Assembly: GCF_024749045.1 (NCBI RefSeq)
Contig: NZ_CP087184.1
Span: 5,952,001 to 6,016,000 of the forward strand
DNA length: 64,000 bases
Direction: 5' to 3'
Origin: Pseudomonas sp. B21-028
GTDB taxonomy: Bacteria; Pseudomonadota; Gammaproteobacteria; Pseudomonadales; Pseudomonadaceae
Each line of letters opens with the position of its first letter. Within the stretch, counting starts at the first letter, position 1. The notes under the pieces were generated by a model. It made no database searches, had not been told where the DNA came from, and worked only from the letters and a program-made list of their open reading frames with translations. The translations under genes and the position numbers were made by a program. Shown piece by piece: positions 35,047-42,960 of this stretch.

Positions 35047-35310
35047 ATGATGCACGCCGATTTGATCGACCAGGAAGACCTGCTGGGCCAGCTCAAGGCT
35101 CTCGGCCTCCAGATACCCAGCGGCTCTACCGCCGAGCAGGCCTGCGAGTGTGCGGTGCGCGGCCTGGACAAGGCTCGTGCCAATGAACTGCGCCGGATGG
35201 TCAAGGAGATGTACACCAGCAGCGCCACCATCCTGCCGGCCGTGCGCCAGGCGATCGATAAGCAGCTGTTGCCGGCACTGGCGCAATACCAGCAGAACCA
35301 CAGCGCCTGA
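35047..35310 (+). CDS. Small helical protein of unknown function
   Basis: An 87-residue soluble protein beginning MMHADLIDQEDLLGQLKALG, predicted to be mostly helical (AEQACECAVRGLDKARANELRRMVKEMY; PAVRQAIDKQLLPALAQYQQ). AAGGAAA with good spacing before the ATG supports expression. I do not recognise the family. It stands alone between the carnitine operon and gbdR, bounded by REPINs. Confidence 0.6.
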   Translation: MMHADLIDQEDLLGQLKALGLQIPSGSTAEQACECAVRGLDKARANELRRMVKEMYTSSATILPAVRQAIDKQLLPALAQYQQNHSA

Positions 35311-35317
35311 AAAACCC

Positions 35318-35439
35318 ATCGCGAGCAAGCTTTGCTCCCGCAGGCTTATCGACATGCCTGGACTGCCTCCAAGAAGTTGGACACAAATGCAACCCTTGGG
35401 AGCAGTCCAGGCCTGTGGGAGCAAAGCTTGCTCGCGATG
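35318..35439. repeat. REPIN, family A variant
   Basis: CATCGCGAGCAAGCTTTGCTC and its inverse GAGCAAAGCTTGCTCGCGATG; the spacer itself contains a further short palindrome (CTGGACTGC with GCAGTCCAG). It lies between the converging ends of the small gene and gbdR. Confidence 0.85.
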
Positions 35440-35452
35440 AAAGCGCCTCGGT

Positions 35453-36556
35453 TTAGAGCCTTACGCTGGCAAACGTCGACTCGTTACGCGCCTGGCTCAA
35501 CGCCGACAGCGGACCGGACAACGGCGACAGCACCAGGGCCTGTGGCAACGGCATCATCGCCACCTGTTGCGTGGTGTTGGAACCGACGCGCTCGTCCCGT
35601 GGTGGAATGCCGAAGTATTCGCGGTAGCACTTGGAGAAGTGCGGCGTGGAGACAAAGCCGCACACCGATGCCACTTCGATGATCGACATCGGCGTCTGCT
35701 TGAGCAGTTGCCGTGCACGGATCAGTCGCAGCTTGAGGTAATAGCGCGACGGCGAGCAGTGCAGGTATTTCTGGAACAGCCGCTCCAGCTGACGCCGGGA
35801 CACGGCGACATATACCGCCAGTTCGTCCAGGTCGATCGGCTCTTCGAGGTTGGCCTCCATCAGCGCGACGATTTCCTGCAACTTCGGCTGGTTGGTGCCG
35901 AGCATGTGCTTGAGCGGCACACGCTGGTGATCCTGCTCGTTGCGGATACGTTCATAGACAAACATTTCCGAGATGGCCGCCGACAACTCGCGACCATGGT
36001 CGCGACTGATCAGGTGCAGCATCATGTCCAGCGGCGCGGTGCCGCCGGAGCTGGTGAAACGGTTACGGTCGAGAGTGAACAGGCGGGTGCTCATCGACAC
36101 TCGCGGGAAGGCTTCCTGCATCGCCGCCAGGCATTCCCAGTGCACGCTGCAATCGAACCCATCGAGCAGACCGGCGCAGGCCAATGCCCAACTGCCGGTG
36201 CAGACCGCGCCAAGGCGACGGGACTGACGGGCCTGGCCTTGCAGCCAGGACACGTGTTCGCGGGTAACGGTGCGCTGGATGCCGATGCCGCCACAGACGA
36301 TAACGGTATCCAGGGCCGGAGCCTTGTGCATGGAGGCGTCCGGGGTGATCTGCAGGCCATCACTGGCCCATACCTGCCCGCCATCCACGGTGAGGGTGGT
36401 CCAGCGATATAGCTCGCGACCGGATAGCTGGTTGGCCATGCGCAGAGGTTCCACTGCGGACGCCAGGGAAATCAGCGTGAAATTGTCCAGCAGCAAAAAG
36501 CCGATGGACTGAGGCGCACGGTTCTGGGGTTGAGCCCCGGAGTGGGTCGACGTCAT
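35453..36556 (-). CDS. gbdR: Glycine betaine/dimethylglycine regulator GbdR
   Basis: A 367-residue GlxA/AraC-family activator. The N-terminal sensor domain reads IGFLLLDNFTLISLASAVEPLRMANQ, with GAVCTGSWALACAGLLDG as the nucleophile-elbow-like turn. The C-terminal helix-turn-helix pair includes LAVYVAVSRRQLERLFQ and IIEVASVCGFVSTPHFSKCY. GbdR responds to glycine betaine and dimethylglycine and activates gbcA, gbcB, dgcAB, the sox operon and choline uptake in P. aeruginosa; most of those targets are in this window. GAGGAGAT precedes the ATG. A tail of about 35 residues after the HTH is a feature of GbdR compared with CdhR. Confidence 0.94.
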   Translation of the reverse strand: MTSTHSGAQPQNRAPQSIGFLLLDNFTLISLASAVEPLRMANQLSGRELYRWTTLTVDGGQVWASDGLQITPDASMHKAPALDTVIVCGGIGIQRTVTREHVSWLQGQARQSRRLGAVCTGSWALACAGLLDGFDCSVHWECLAAMQEAFPRVSMSTRLFTLDRNRFTSSGGTAPLDMMLHLISRDHGRELSAAISEMFVYERIRNEQDHQRVPLKHMLGTNQPKLQEIVALMEANLEEPIDLDELAVYVAVSRRQLERLFQKYLHCSPSRYYLKLRLIRARQLLKQTPMSIIEVASVCGFVSTPHFSKCYREYFGIPPRDERVGSNTTQQVAMMPLPQALVLSPLSGPLSALSQARNESTFASVRL

Positions 36557-36990
36557 GGCGGTATCTCCTCACACAAAGCGGGTGATGGCCTCAGGCGGAG
36601 GCTCTTTTTATTGGTGATTGCCCTCGGTCTCTACGCAGGAGACGGGCTTTGTTATGGATAGAGCAATTGCCGTGCCTAAATTTGAATACGCATTCAACAA
36701 ATCCTGAAAACGACATGCCGAGCCGTCTAAATAAGGCGCGTATTGCGTGTGGATTATCGGGGTCATCAAGGGCATCTGACGCCTGCCACTGCGGGCGGTG
36801 AGCAGTTCGGTATCACTTGTGGGAACTGGGCTGCGCCGGTTTCGCCACAGTGTCACCGCAAGCGCGGGGGACGAACGGTCGAAAGCTGCGCACCGGCTGA
36901 TCCGACAACAGGGGTCTTATCTGATTGCGACGCGCTAAAAGGTGGCGGGTTTATGGCGTAATGTTCATTTATTGAGCAGTTCCAAGGCTC
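36557..36990. other. Gap upstream of gbdR
   Basis: About 430 bp without a credible gene. It should hold the gbdR promoter, read on the minus strand. A hairpin GCCTC-AGGCG-GAGGC at 36588-36602, followed by TCTTTTT on the plus strand, lies 30 bp before gbdR; in that direction it looks like a terminator against antisense transcription, while in the gbdR leader it would be an ordinary hairpin. Nothing else recognised. Confidence 0.4.
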
Positions 36991-37127
36991 TTGTGGCGAG
37001 GGGATTTATCCCCGCTGGGGCGCGAAGCGGCCCTGTGGTTCTTCAGACAACCATGAGTGTCTGAAATCGGGACTGCTTCGCAGCCCAGCGGGGCGGTGCG
37101 ACGTTTCGCTAAATCCCCTCGCCACAA
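36991..37127. repeat. REPIN, family B
   Basis: GTGGCGAGGGGATTTATCCC at the left and AAATCCCCTCGCCAC at the right, with CGCTGGGG and CCCAGCGGGG inside. The right arm is interrupted by an extra 15 or so bases. Located between gbdR promoter side and the sdaB stop. Confidence 0.85.
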
Positions 37128-37145
37128 GGACCGCGCAGGTCTCTA

Positions 37146-38522
37146 TCAGCACTCCACCGCGCTGACCGCCAACCCACCGCGCGACGTCTCTTTATACTTG
37201 TCGTGCATGTCGGCGCCGGTATCACGCATGGTGCGGATCACCCGGTCGAGGGAGATGAAATGCTGGCCGTCACCGCGCAACGCCATTTGCGCCGCATTGA
37301 TGGCTTTTACCGCGGCGATCGCGTTGCGCTCGATGCAAGGCACCTGAACCAGACCGCCCACCGGGTCGCAAGTCAGGCCAAGATTGTGTTCCAGGCCGAT
37401 TTCCGCCGCGTTGCACAGTTGCTCCGGCGTGGCTCCCAGAATTTCCGCCAGGCCCGCCGCCGCCATGGCGCAGGCCGAGCCCACTTCGCCCTGGCAACCG
37501 ACTTCGGCGCCGGAAATAGAGGCGTTCTTCTTGCACAGGATGCCCACTGCCGCCGCGCCGAGGAAATAATCCACCACGTTGGCGTCGGTAACGGCCTCGC
37601 TGAACTTCATGAAATAGTGCAGTACCGCCGGAATGATCCCCGCCGCGCCATTGGTCGGCGCCGTCACCATGCGCCCGCCAGCGGCGTTTTCCTCGTTGAC
37701 CGCCAAGGCAAAGAGGTTGACCCACTCCATCGCGCTCAGGGTCGAGCCGATGACATTCGGCTTGTTCAACTCTTGCAGACTGCGGTGCAACTTGGCCGCG
37801 CGCCGACGCACGTTCAGACCGCCGGGCAGGATGCCTTCATGCTTGAGACCCTGCTCGACACAATCCTGCATGGCCCGCCAGAGCTTCATCAGCCCGCTGC
37901 GGATTTCTTCTTCCGAGCGCCAGACCTTTTCGTTGGCCATCATCAGTTCGGCCACGCGCAGGTTGTGGGTGCGACATAGCGTGAGCAGTTCTTCGGCGCT
38001 GGAGAAATCGTAAGGCAACTGGGTGGTATCCAGGTCCGCTACGCCGCTGGAGGCCTGGGCCTCATCGACGACAAAACCGCCACCAACCGAATAATAGGTG
38101 TCGCGGAACAACTCACCACTGGCGCCTTCGGCCACCAACGTCATGGCATTGGGATGAAACGGCAGGTTCTCGTCGAGCAGGCGCATGTCCCGGGACCATA
38201 CGAAAGGCACCGGTAGGCGACCATCCAGTTGCAGGGTCTCGGTTTCGCGCAACTGGGCGATGCGCGGTGCAATCTGCGACGGATCGATCGCATCCGGCCA
38301 CTCACCCATCAGGCCCATGATGACCGCGGTATCGCTGCCGTGGCCGATGCCGGTGGCCGACAGCGAACCATAAAGCTGCACCTCGACCCGCCGCACGTCG
38401 TTCAGCAGCGCCTTTGCCCGCAACGCCTCGACAAACAGCGCCGCGGCGCGCATCGGGCCGACCGTGTGAGAGCTGGACGGGCCAATACCGATTTTGAACA
38501 GGTCGAATACACTGATTGCCAT
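37146..38522 (-). CDS. sdaB: L-serine ammonia-lyase, iron-sulfur dependent
   Basis: A 458-residue single-chain serine dehydratase that forms pyruvate and ammonia. The beta domain starts MAISVFDLFKIGIGPSSSHTVGPMRAA. The cysteines that hold the 4Fe-4S cluster lie in the alpha domain (CKKNASISGAEVGCQGEVGSACAMAAAG and later LTCDPVGGLVQVPC). It is the end point of the choline to glycine to serine route and, as in P. aeruginosa, lies between gbdR and cbcX. GGAGG precedes the ATG. Divergent from cbcXWV. Confidence 0.95.
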   Translation of the reverse strand: MAISVFDLFKIGIGPSSSHTVGPMRAAALFVEALRAKALLNDVRRVEVQLYGSLSATGIGHGSDTAVIMGLMGEWPDAIDPSQIAPRIAQLRETETLQLDGRLPVPFVWSRDMRLLDENLPFHPNAMTLVAEGASGELFRDTYYSVGGGFVVDEAQASSGVADLDTTQLPYDFSSAEELLTLCRTHNLRVAELMMANEKVWRSEEEIRSGLMKLWRAMQDCVEQGLKHEGILPGGLNVRRRAAKLHRSLQELNKPNVIGSTLSAMEWVNLFALAVNEENAAGGRMVTAPTNGAAGIIPAVLHYFMKFSEAVTDANVVDYFLGAAAVGILCKKNASISGAEVGCQGEVGSACAMAAAGLAEILGATPEQLCNAAEIGLEHNLGLTCDPVGGLVQVPCIERNAIAAVKAINAAQMALRGDGQHFISLDRVIRTMRDTGADMHDKYKETSRGGLAVSAVEC

Positions 38523-38550
38523 TGCCTAGAACCTCCAGAACGGGCACATC

Positions 38551-38568
38551 CGGGCGCAGGAGCGCCCG
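38551..38568. other. Stem-loop in the sdaB leader
   Basis: CGGGCG and CGCCCG flank a 6-base loop, 28 bp upstream of the sdaB start. It would fold in the sdaB mRNA just before the ribosome site. No riboswitch is recognised. Confidence 0.35.
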
Positions 38569-38743
38569 GTGACGGAGCTGCTACGCTCAACGCCGGGATG
38601 GCCGCATCATCCGGCTTTTGCAACAGGGGTCGACGTCTGACACCGACGCAATTATGCCCACCAACGTCGCCCGTCCCATGACAGGGTTTTTCGCCGTTTT
38701 TTTGCGTGCCAAAGACCTGTCAGAGGCGGAAAAAATCTGTAAA

Positions 38744-38813
38744 CGACGTCACCGACACTGGATGCGACCCTCCCTGTACTGGATACGACTCACCCTGTAG
38801 GCGACAGATTTGC
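38744..38813 (+). promoter_or_regulatory. Candidate GbdR site and promoter of cbcXWV
   Basis: Two near-identical 21-bp direct repeats, ACTGGATGCGACCCTCCCTG and ACTGGATACGACTCACCCTG (each plus T), lie head to tail at about 38757-38798, with a further ACGAC 21 bp upstream (38744). Spacing suits two turns of DNA for an AraC-type dimer. Directly after it, AGGCGACAGATTTGCA has the GG-N10-GC layout of a sigma-54 promoter, though the match is partial. Choline uptake genes are known GbdR targets; site and promoter type here are inference. Confidence 0.5.
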
Positions 38814-38949
38814 ACTGGTACATGATCGGTTACGGCTCGTTTTCAAGGCCGCGTGTCAGAACAGTGTTCACGCGCCCCAACTGCAACATCCAATAAAAAG
38901 CGCGGCTGTCCCGACCGGGCACCGCCGATAAAACACCAGGAGTCCACTC

Positions 38950-39897
38950 ATGAAAGGTTCCAAGAAGTTGTTGTTGGCCGCCATGCTGAGTCTTCCCATG
39001 CTGGCCAACGCTGCTGAACCCGCACAGTGCAGCACTGTTAACTTCTCCGACGTCGGCTGGACCGACATCACCGTGACTACCGCCACTACCAGCGTGATTC
39101 TCGAGGCCCTGGGCTACAAGACCAAGACCACCATGATTTCCGTGCCGGTGACCTACAAGTCCCTGGCCGACGGCAAGAACATGGACGTGTTCCTCGGCAA
39201 CTGGATGCCGACCATGGAAAACGACATCAAGGCCTACCGCGACGCCGGCACCGTGGAAACCGTGCGCACCAACCTCAAGGGCGCCAAGTACACCCTCGCC
39301 GTGCCCAAGGCCCTGTACGACAAAGGCCTGCACGACTTCGCCGACATTGCCAAGTTCAAGAAGGAACTCGACGGCAAGATCTACGGCATCGAACCGGGCA
39401 ACGACGGCAACCGCCTGATCCAGGGCATGATCGACAAGAATGCCTTCGGCCTGAAGGACGCCGGCTTCAAGGTTGTCGAGTCGAGCGAAGCGGGCATGCT
39501 GTCCCAGGTCGACCGTGCTTCCAGGCGCGGCACCGACGTCGTGTTCCTCGGCTGGGCACCACACCCGATGAACACCCGTTTCAGCATCGAATACCTGACC
39601 GGCGGCGACGATTTCTTCGGTCCGGATTTTGGCGCCGCCACCGTGGCGACCAACACCCGCAAGGGTTACACCCAGGAATGCAGTAACGTTGGCCAGCTGT
39701 TGAAGAACCTCGAGTTCACGGTCGACATGGAAAGCAAACTGATGGGCAACGTCCTGGACGACAAGATGAAGCCTGAAGCTGCCGCCAAGGCTTGGCTGCA
39801 GAAAAACCCACAGGTACTCGATACCTGGCTCGCTGGCGTGACCACCATTGACGGTAAACCTGGCCTGGAGGCCGTGAAAGCCAAGCTCGCACAGTAA
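38950..39897 (+). CDS. cbcX: Choline-binding periplasmic protein CbcX
   Basis: A 315-residue substrate-binding protein with signal peptide MKGSKKLLLAAMLSLPMLANA. The mature part has VGWTDITVTTATTSVILEALGY, DVFLGNWMPTMEN, GIEPGNDGNRLIQGMI and LGWAPHPMNTRFSIEYL, the OpuAC/ChoX fold with aromatic residues for the choline cage. It binds choline and passes it to CbcW/CbcV. It is a paralogue of caiX in this window, which uses the same permease in P. aeruginosa. The 3' stem-loop at 39906 may keep its message at higher level than the permease. Confidence 0.95.
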   Translation: MKGSKKLLLAAMLSLPMLANAAEPAQCSTVNFSDVGWTDITVTTATTSVILEALGYKTKTTMISVPVTYKSLADGKNMDVFLGNWMPTMENDIKAYRDAGTVETVRTNLKGAKYTLAVPKALYDKGLHDFADIAKFKKELDGKIYGIEPGNDGNRLIQGMIDKNAFGLKDAGFKVVESSEAGMLSQVDRASRRGTDVVFLGWAPHPMNTRFSIEYLTGGDDFFGPDFGAATVATNTRKGYTQECSNVGQLLKNLEFTVDMESKLMGNVLDDKMKPEAAAKAWLQKNPQVLDTWLAGVTTIDGKPGLEAVKAKLAQ

Positions 39898-39905
39898 TAG
39901 TTATG

Positions 39906-39927
39906 CCGGGCGGGTCCACCCGCCCGG
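39906..39927 (+). other. Intercistronic stem-loop cbcX-cbcW
   Basis: CCGGGCGGG and CCCGCCCGG form a 9-bp GC stem with a 4-base loop, 8 bases after the cbcX stop codons. There is no T-run, so it is better seen as an mRNA-stabilising hairpin protecting the binding-protein message than as a terminator. Confidence 0.6.
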
Positions 39928-39961
39928 GCTGTTTATCCCTTGCATGCGGACGTTCACTACC

Positions 39962-40807
39962 ATGCTGATTGATCAGAAAATACCCTTGGGCCAGTACATT
40001 GCGAGCTTCGTCGAATGGTTGACGCAACATGGCGCCAGCACCTTTGACGCCATCGCACTGTTCCTGGAAACGATGATTCACGGCGTGACATTTGCGCTGA
40101 CCTGGTTCAACCCGTTGGCCTTGATTGGCCTGATTGCCCTGCTGGCGCATTTCATCCAGCGCAAATGGGGCCTCACCGTATTCGTCATTGCCTCCTTCCT
40201 GTTGATCCTCAACCTGGGTTACTGGCAGGAAACCATGGAAACCCTGGCCCAGGTGCTGTTCGCCACCCTGGTCTGCGTCGTGATCGGTGTGCCGCTGGGC
40301 ATTGTTGCCGCGCATAAGCCGATGTTCTACACCATGATGCGTCCGGTACTCGATCTGATGCAGACCGTACCGACCTTCGTCTACCTCATTCCTACCCTGA
40401 CCCTCTTCGGTCTGGGTGTGGTCCCGGGTCTGATCTCCACGGTGGTGTTCGCGATTGCCGCGCCCATCCGCCTGACCTACCTGGGCATCTGCGACGTTCC
40501 GGAAGAACTGATGGACGCCGGCAAGGCCTTTGGCTGCTCCCGTCGCCAGCTCCTGTCGCGTATCGAACTACCCCATGCGATGCCAAGCATCGCGGCCGGT
40601 GTCACCCAGTGCATCATGCTGTCGCTGTCGATGGTGGTGATCGCCGCGCTGGTAGGTGCCGACGGCCTGGGCAAACCCGTGGTCAACGCACTGAACACCG
40701 CCGATATCGCCCTGGGCTTCGAAGCCGGCCTGGCGATCGTACTGCTGGCGATCATGCTCGACCGTATCTGCAAACAACCCGACGCCAAAGCAGGGGGTGA
40801 CGCATGA
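39962..40807 (+). CDS. cbcW: Choline ABC transporter permease CbcW
   Basis: A 281-residue inner-membrane permease of the ProW/OpuAB type with about six membrane segments between residues 30 and 275. The EAA loop is EELMDAGKAFGCSRRQLLSRIELPHAMPSI. It forms the channel for choline, and for carnitine and glycine betaine with other binding proteins. The start MLIDQKIPLGQYIASF at 39962 matches the family length; an ATG 18 bases upstream is possible, but neither has a strong ribosome site. Its stop overlaps the cbcV start by 4 bases. Confidence 0.93.
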   Translation: MLIDQKIPLGQYIASFVEWLTQHGASTFDAIALFLETMIHGVTFALTWFNPLALIGLIALLAHFIQRKWGLTVFVIASFLLILNLGYWQETMETLAQVLFATLVCVVIGVPLGIVAAHKPMFYTMMRPVLDLMQTVPTFVYLIPTLTLFGLGVVPGLISTVVFAIAAPIRLTYLGICDVPEELMDAGKAFGCSRRQLLSRIELPHAMPSIAAGVTQCIMLSLSMVVIAALVGADGLGKPVVNALNTADIALGFEAGLAIVLLAIMLDRICKQPDAKAGGDA

Positions 40808-41982
40808 GCATAATCCGCTTCGATCAGGTCGATGTGATCTTCGCCAAGGATCCACGCGAAGCCCTCAAACTGCTCGACCAAGGCATGACCCGCAACGAGA
40901 TCCTGAAGAAGACCGGGCAAATCGTTGGCGTGGAAAAAGCCAGCCTGGACATCGAGAAAGGCGAAATCTGCGTGCTGATGGGCCTCTCCGGCTCCGGCAA
41001 ATCCAGCCTGCTGCGCTGCATCAACGGCCTGAACACCGTGAGCCGTGGCAAGTTGTTCGTCGAGCATGAAGGCCGGCAGATCGACATTGCCTCCTGCAGC
41101 CCCGTCGAACTGAAGATGATGCGCACCAAGCGTATCGCCATGGTGTTCCAGAAGTTCGCCCTGATGCCCTGGCTGACGGTGCGCGAGAACATCAGCTTCG
41201 GCCTGGAAATGCAGGGCCGTCCGGAAAAGGAACGGCGCAAGCTGGTGGATGAGAAACTCGAGCTGGTGGGCCTGGCCCAGTGGCGCAACAAGAAGCCCGA
41301 CGAGTTGTCCGGCGGCATGCAGCAACGGGTCGGCCTGGCCCGCGCCCTGGCGATGGACGCCGACATTCTGTTGATGGACGAACCGTTCTCGGCCCTCGAC
41401 CCGCTGATCCGCCAAGGCCTGCAGGACGAACTGCTGGAGCTGCAACGCAAGTTGAGCAAGACCATCGTGTTCGTCAGCCATGACCTGGACGAAGCCCTGA
41501 AGCTGGGCAGCCGGATCGCGATCATGAAAGACGGCCGGATCATCCAGTACAGTAAGCCGGAAGAAATCGTCTTGAACCCGGCGGACGACTATGTGCGCAC
41601 TTTCGTCGCCCATACCAACCCGCTCAACGTCCTGTGTGGCCGCAGCCTGATGCGCACCCTGGACAACTGCAAGCGCATCAACGGTTCGGTGTGCCTGGAT
41701 CCGGGTGGCGACTCCTGGCTCGACCTGGCCGAAGGCAACACCATCAAGGGTGCACGCCAGAACGGCGCAGCACTGGACCTGCAGAACTGGGTCCAGGGGC
41801 AACCCGTCGAAGGCCTGGGTCGTCGTCCGACGTTGGTGGACTCCAACATCGGCATGCGCGACGCGTTGCAGATCCGTTACCAGACCGGCAATAAACTGGT
41901 GCTCCACGATAACCAGAAAGTAGTCGGAATACTCGGCGACAGCGAGCTGTACCACGCACTGCTTGGCAAGAACCTGGGCTAA
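40804..41982 (+). CDS. cbcV: Choline ABC transporter ATP-binding protein CbcV
   Basis: A 392-residue ATPase of the OpuAA/ProV type. Walker A is GLSGSGKS at residues 60-67, the signature LSGGMQQR begins at 168, and Walker B ILLMDEP lies at 188-194. About 110 C-terminal residues after the ATPase correspond to the regulatory CBS-like region of the family, though a clear CBS pair is not evident by eye. Start overlaps cbcW (ATGA). In P. aeruginosa betT1 follows it; here a long palindrome and then betI follow. Confidence 0.95.
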   Translation: MSIIRFDQVDVIFAKDPREALKLLDQGMTRNEILKKTGQIVGVEKASLDIEKGEICVLMGLSGSGKSSLLRCINGLNTVSRGKLFVEHEGRQIDIASCSPVELKMMRTKRIAMVFQKFALMPWLTVRENISFGLEMQGRPEKERRKLVDEKLELVGLAQWRNKKPDELSGGMQQRVGLARALAMDADILLMDEPFSALDPLIRQGLQDELLELQRKLSKTIVFVSHDLDEALKLGSRIAIMKDGRIIQYSKPEEIVLNPADDYVRTFVAHTNPLNVLCGRSLMRTLDNCKRINGSVCLDPGGDSWLDLAEGNTIKGARQNGAALDLQNWVQGQPVEGLGRRPTLVDSNIGMRDALQIRYQTGNKLVLHDNQKVVGILGDSELYHALLGKNLG

Positions 41983-41990
41983 ATCTCAAC

Positions 41991-42111
41991 CCTGTGGGAG
42001 CGAGCCCGTGGGAGCCGAGCTTGCTCGCGATGGAGTCGACACGGTTTAACTGCAAACCGCGTCATCGTTCATCGCGAGCAAGCTCGGCTCCCACGGGCTC
42101 GCTTCCACAGG
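41991..42111. repeat. Extended REPIN with 42-bp arms after cbcV
   Basis: Left arm opens CCTGTGGGAGCGAGCCCGTG and continues GGAGCCGAGCTTGCTCGCGA; the right arm is its inverse with a single difference. Each arm holds one whole family A REP plus a partial second REP head, changed in the same way on both sides. Confidence 0.85.
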
Positions 42112-42165
42112 GTTTTGCATTCCTGGAAAGCGATCCTTGAACCTTGAAGTACGCCCGTTTTTTTA

Positions 42166-42185
42166 TTGATTGAACGTTCAATCAA
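42166..42185. promoter_or_regulatory. betI: BetI operator
   Basis: TTGATTGAACGTTCAATCAA is a perfect 20-bp palindrome 70 bp before betI. BetI operators in Pseudomonas and enterics are of this ATTGAACGTTCAAT type, which contains the core TTGAACGTTCAA. Repression would be lifted by choline or betaine aldehyde. Confidence 0.85.
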
Positions 42186-42255
42186 AACAAAATAGACTGT
42201 TTATCGCTCCGCCGGACAGTCTCCGTTCGCCAAATGACCCGAGGAAACGCACCCA

Positions 42256-42876
42256 ATGCCCAAGGTCGGTATGCAGCCCATCCGCCGCCAGCAATTGATC
42301 GAAGCCACGTTGCAGGCTGTCGATCAGGTCGGCATGGGGGACGCCAGCATTGCACTGATCGCCCGTTTGGCCGGCGTGTCCAACGGCATCATCAGTCACT
42401 ATTTCCAAGACAAGAATGGCCTCATCGCGGCCACGGCCCAGTACCTGATGAAGGTGCTGAGCGAGAACGTCACCGCGCGCCGGCTGGCGCTGGAGGACAA
42501 GAGTCCGCGAGCGCACCTGAAAGTAATCATCGAAGGCAACTTCGACGCCAGCCAGGTCAATGGCCCGGCAATGAAAACCTGGCTGGCCTTCTGGGCCACC
42601 AGCATGCATCACCCGTCATTGCACAGGTTGCAGCGGATCAACGATCACCGTCTGTATTCCAACCTGTGTGGCCAGTTCCGCCGCGCCCTGCCCCTTGACG
42701 AGGCACGCAGCGCGGCACGGGGCCTGGCCGCGCTGATTGACGGCTTGTGGCTGCGCGGGGCGCTGTCGGGAGACGCGTTCGACACCGCCCAGGCACACCG
42801 GATCGCTTACGAATACATGGATTTCCAACTGGGCAAGGCAGGGGCGCCAGAGCACACAGAACCGCTCGACTCCTGA
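42256..42876 (+). CDS. betI: Choline-responsive repressor BetI
   Basis: A 206-residue TetR-family repressor. The N-terminal helix-turn-helix is [64 protein letters not shown] is a diagnostic BetI stretch in the ligand domain. It represses its own operon with betB and betA, through the palindrome just upstream, until choline is present. First gene of the betIBA operon. Confidence 0.95.
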   Translation: MPKVGMQPIRRQQLIEATLQAVDQVGMGDASIALIARLAGVSNGIISHYFQDKNGLIAATAQYLMKVLSENVTARRLALEDKSPRAHLKVIIEGNFDASQVNGPAMKTWLAFWATSMHHPSLHRLQRINDHRLYSNLCGQFRRALPLDEARSAARGLAALIDGLWLRGALSGDAFDTAQAHRIAYEYMDFQLGKAGAPEHTEPLDS

Positions 42877-42960
42877 ACCTGAACCGCCGCCGAGCCGCGT
42901 AGTCAGCTTTAGAAGACGCGCACGGGGGCAGCCAACCACTTATGCACTTGCGAGGACTTT

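Noticed and set aside
36743-36961. 72-codon frame in the gap before gbdR
   Set aside because: No ribosome site, Cys/Arg-rich composition without fold-like pattern, overlaps the expected promoter.
38800-38813. Firm sigma-54 promoter for cbcX
   Set aside because: GG-N10-GC spacing is present, but the -24 element reads AGGCGA rather than TGGCAC and activator repeats lie right against it, as in sigma-70 promoters; mentioned only as a possibility.
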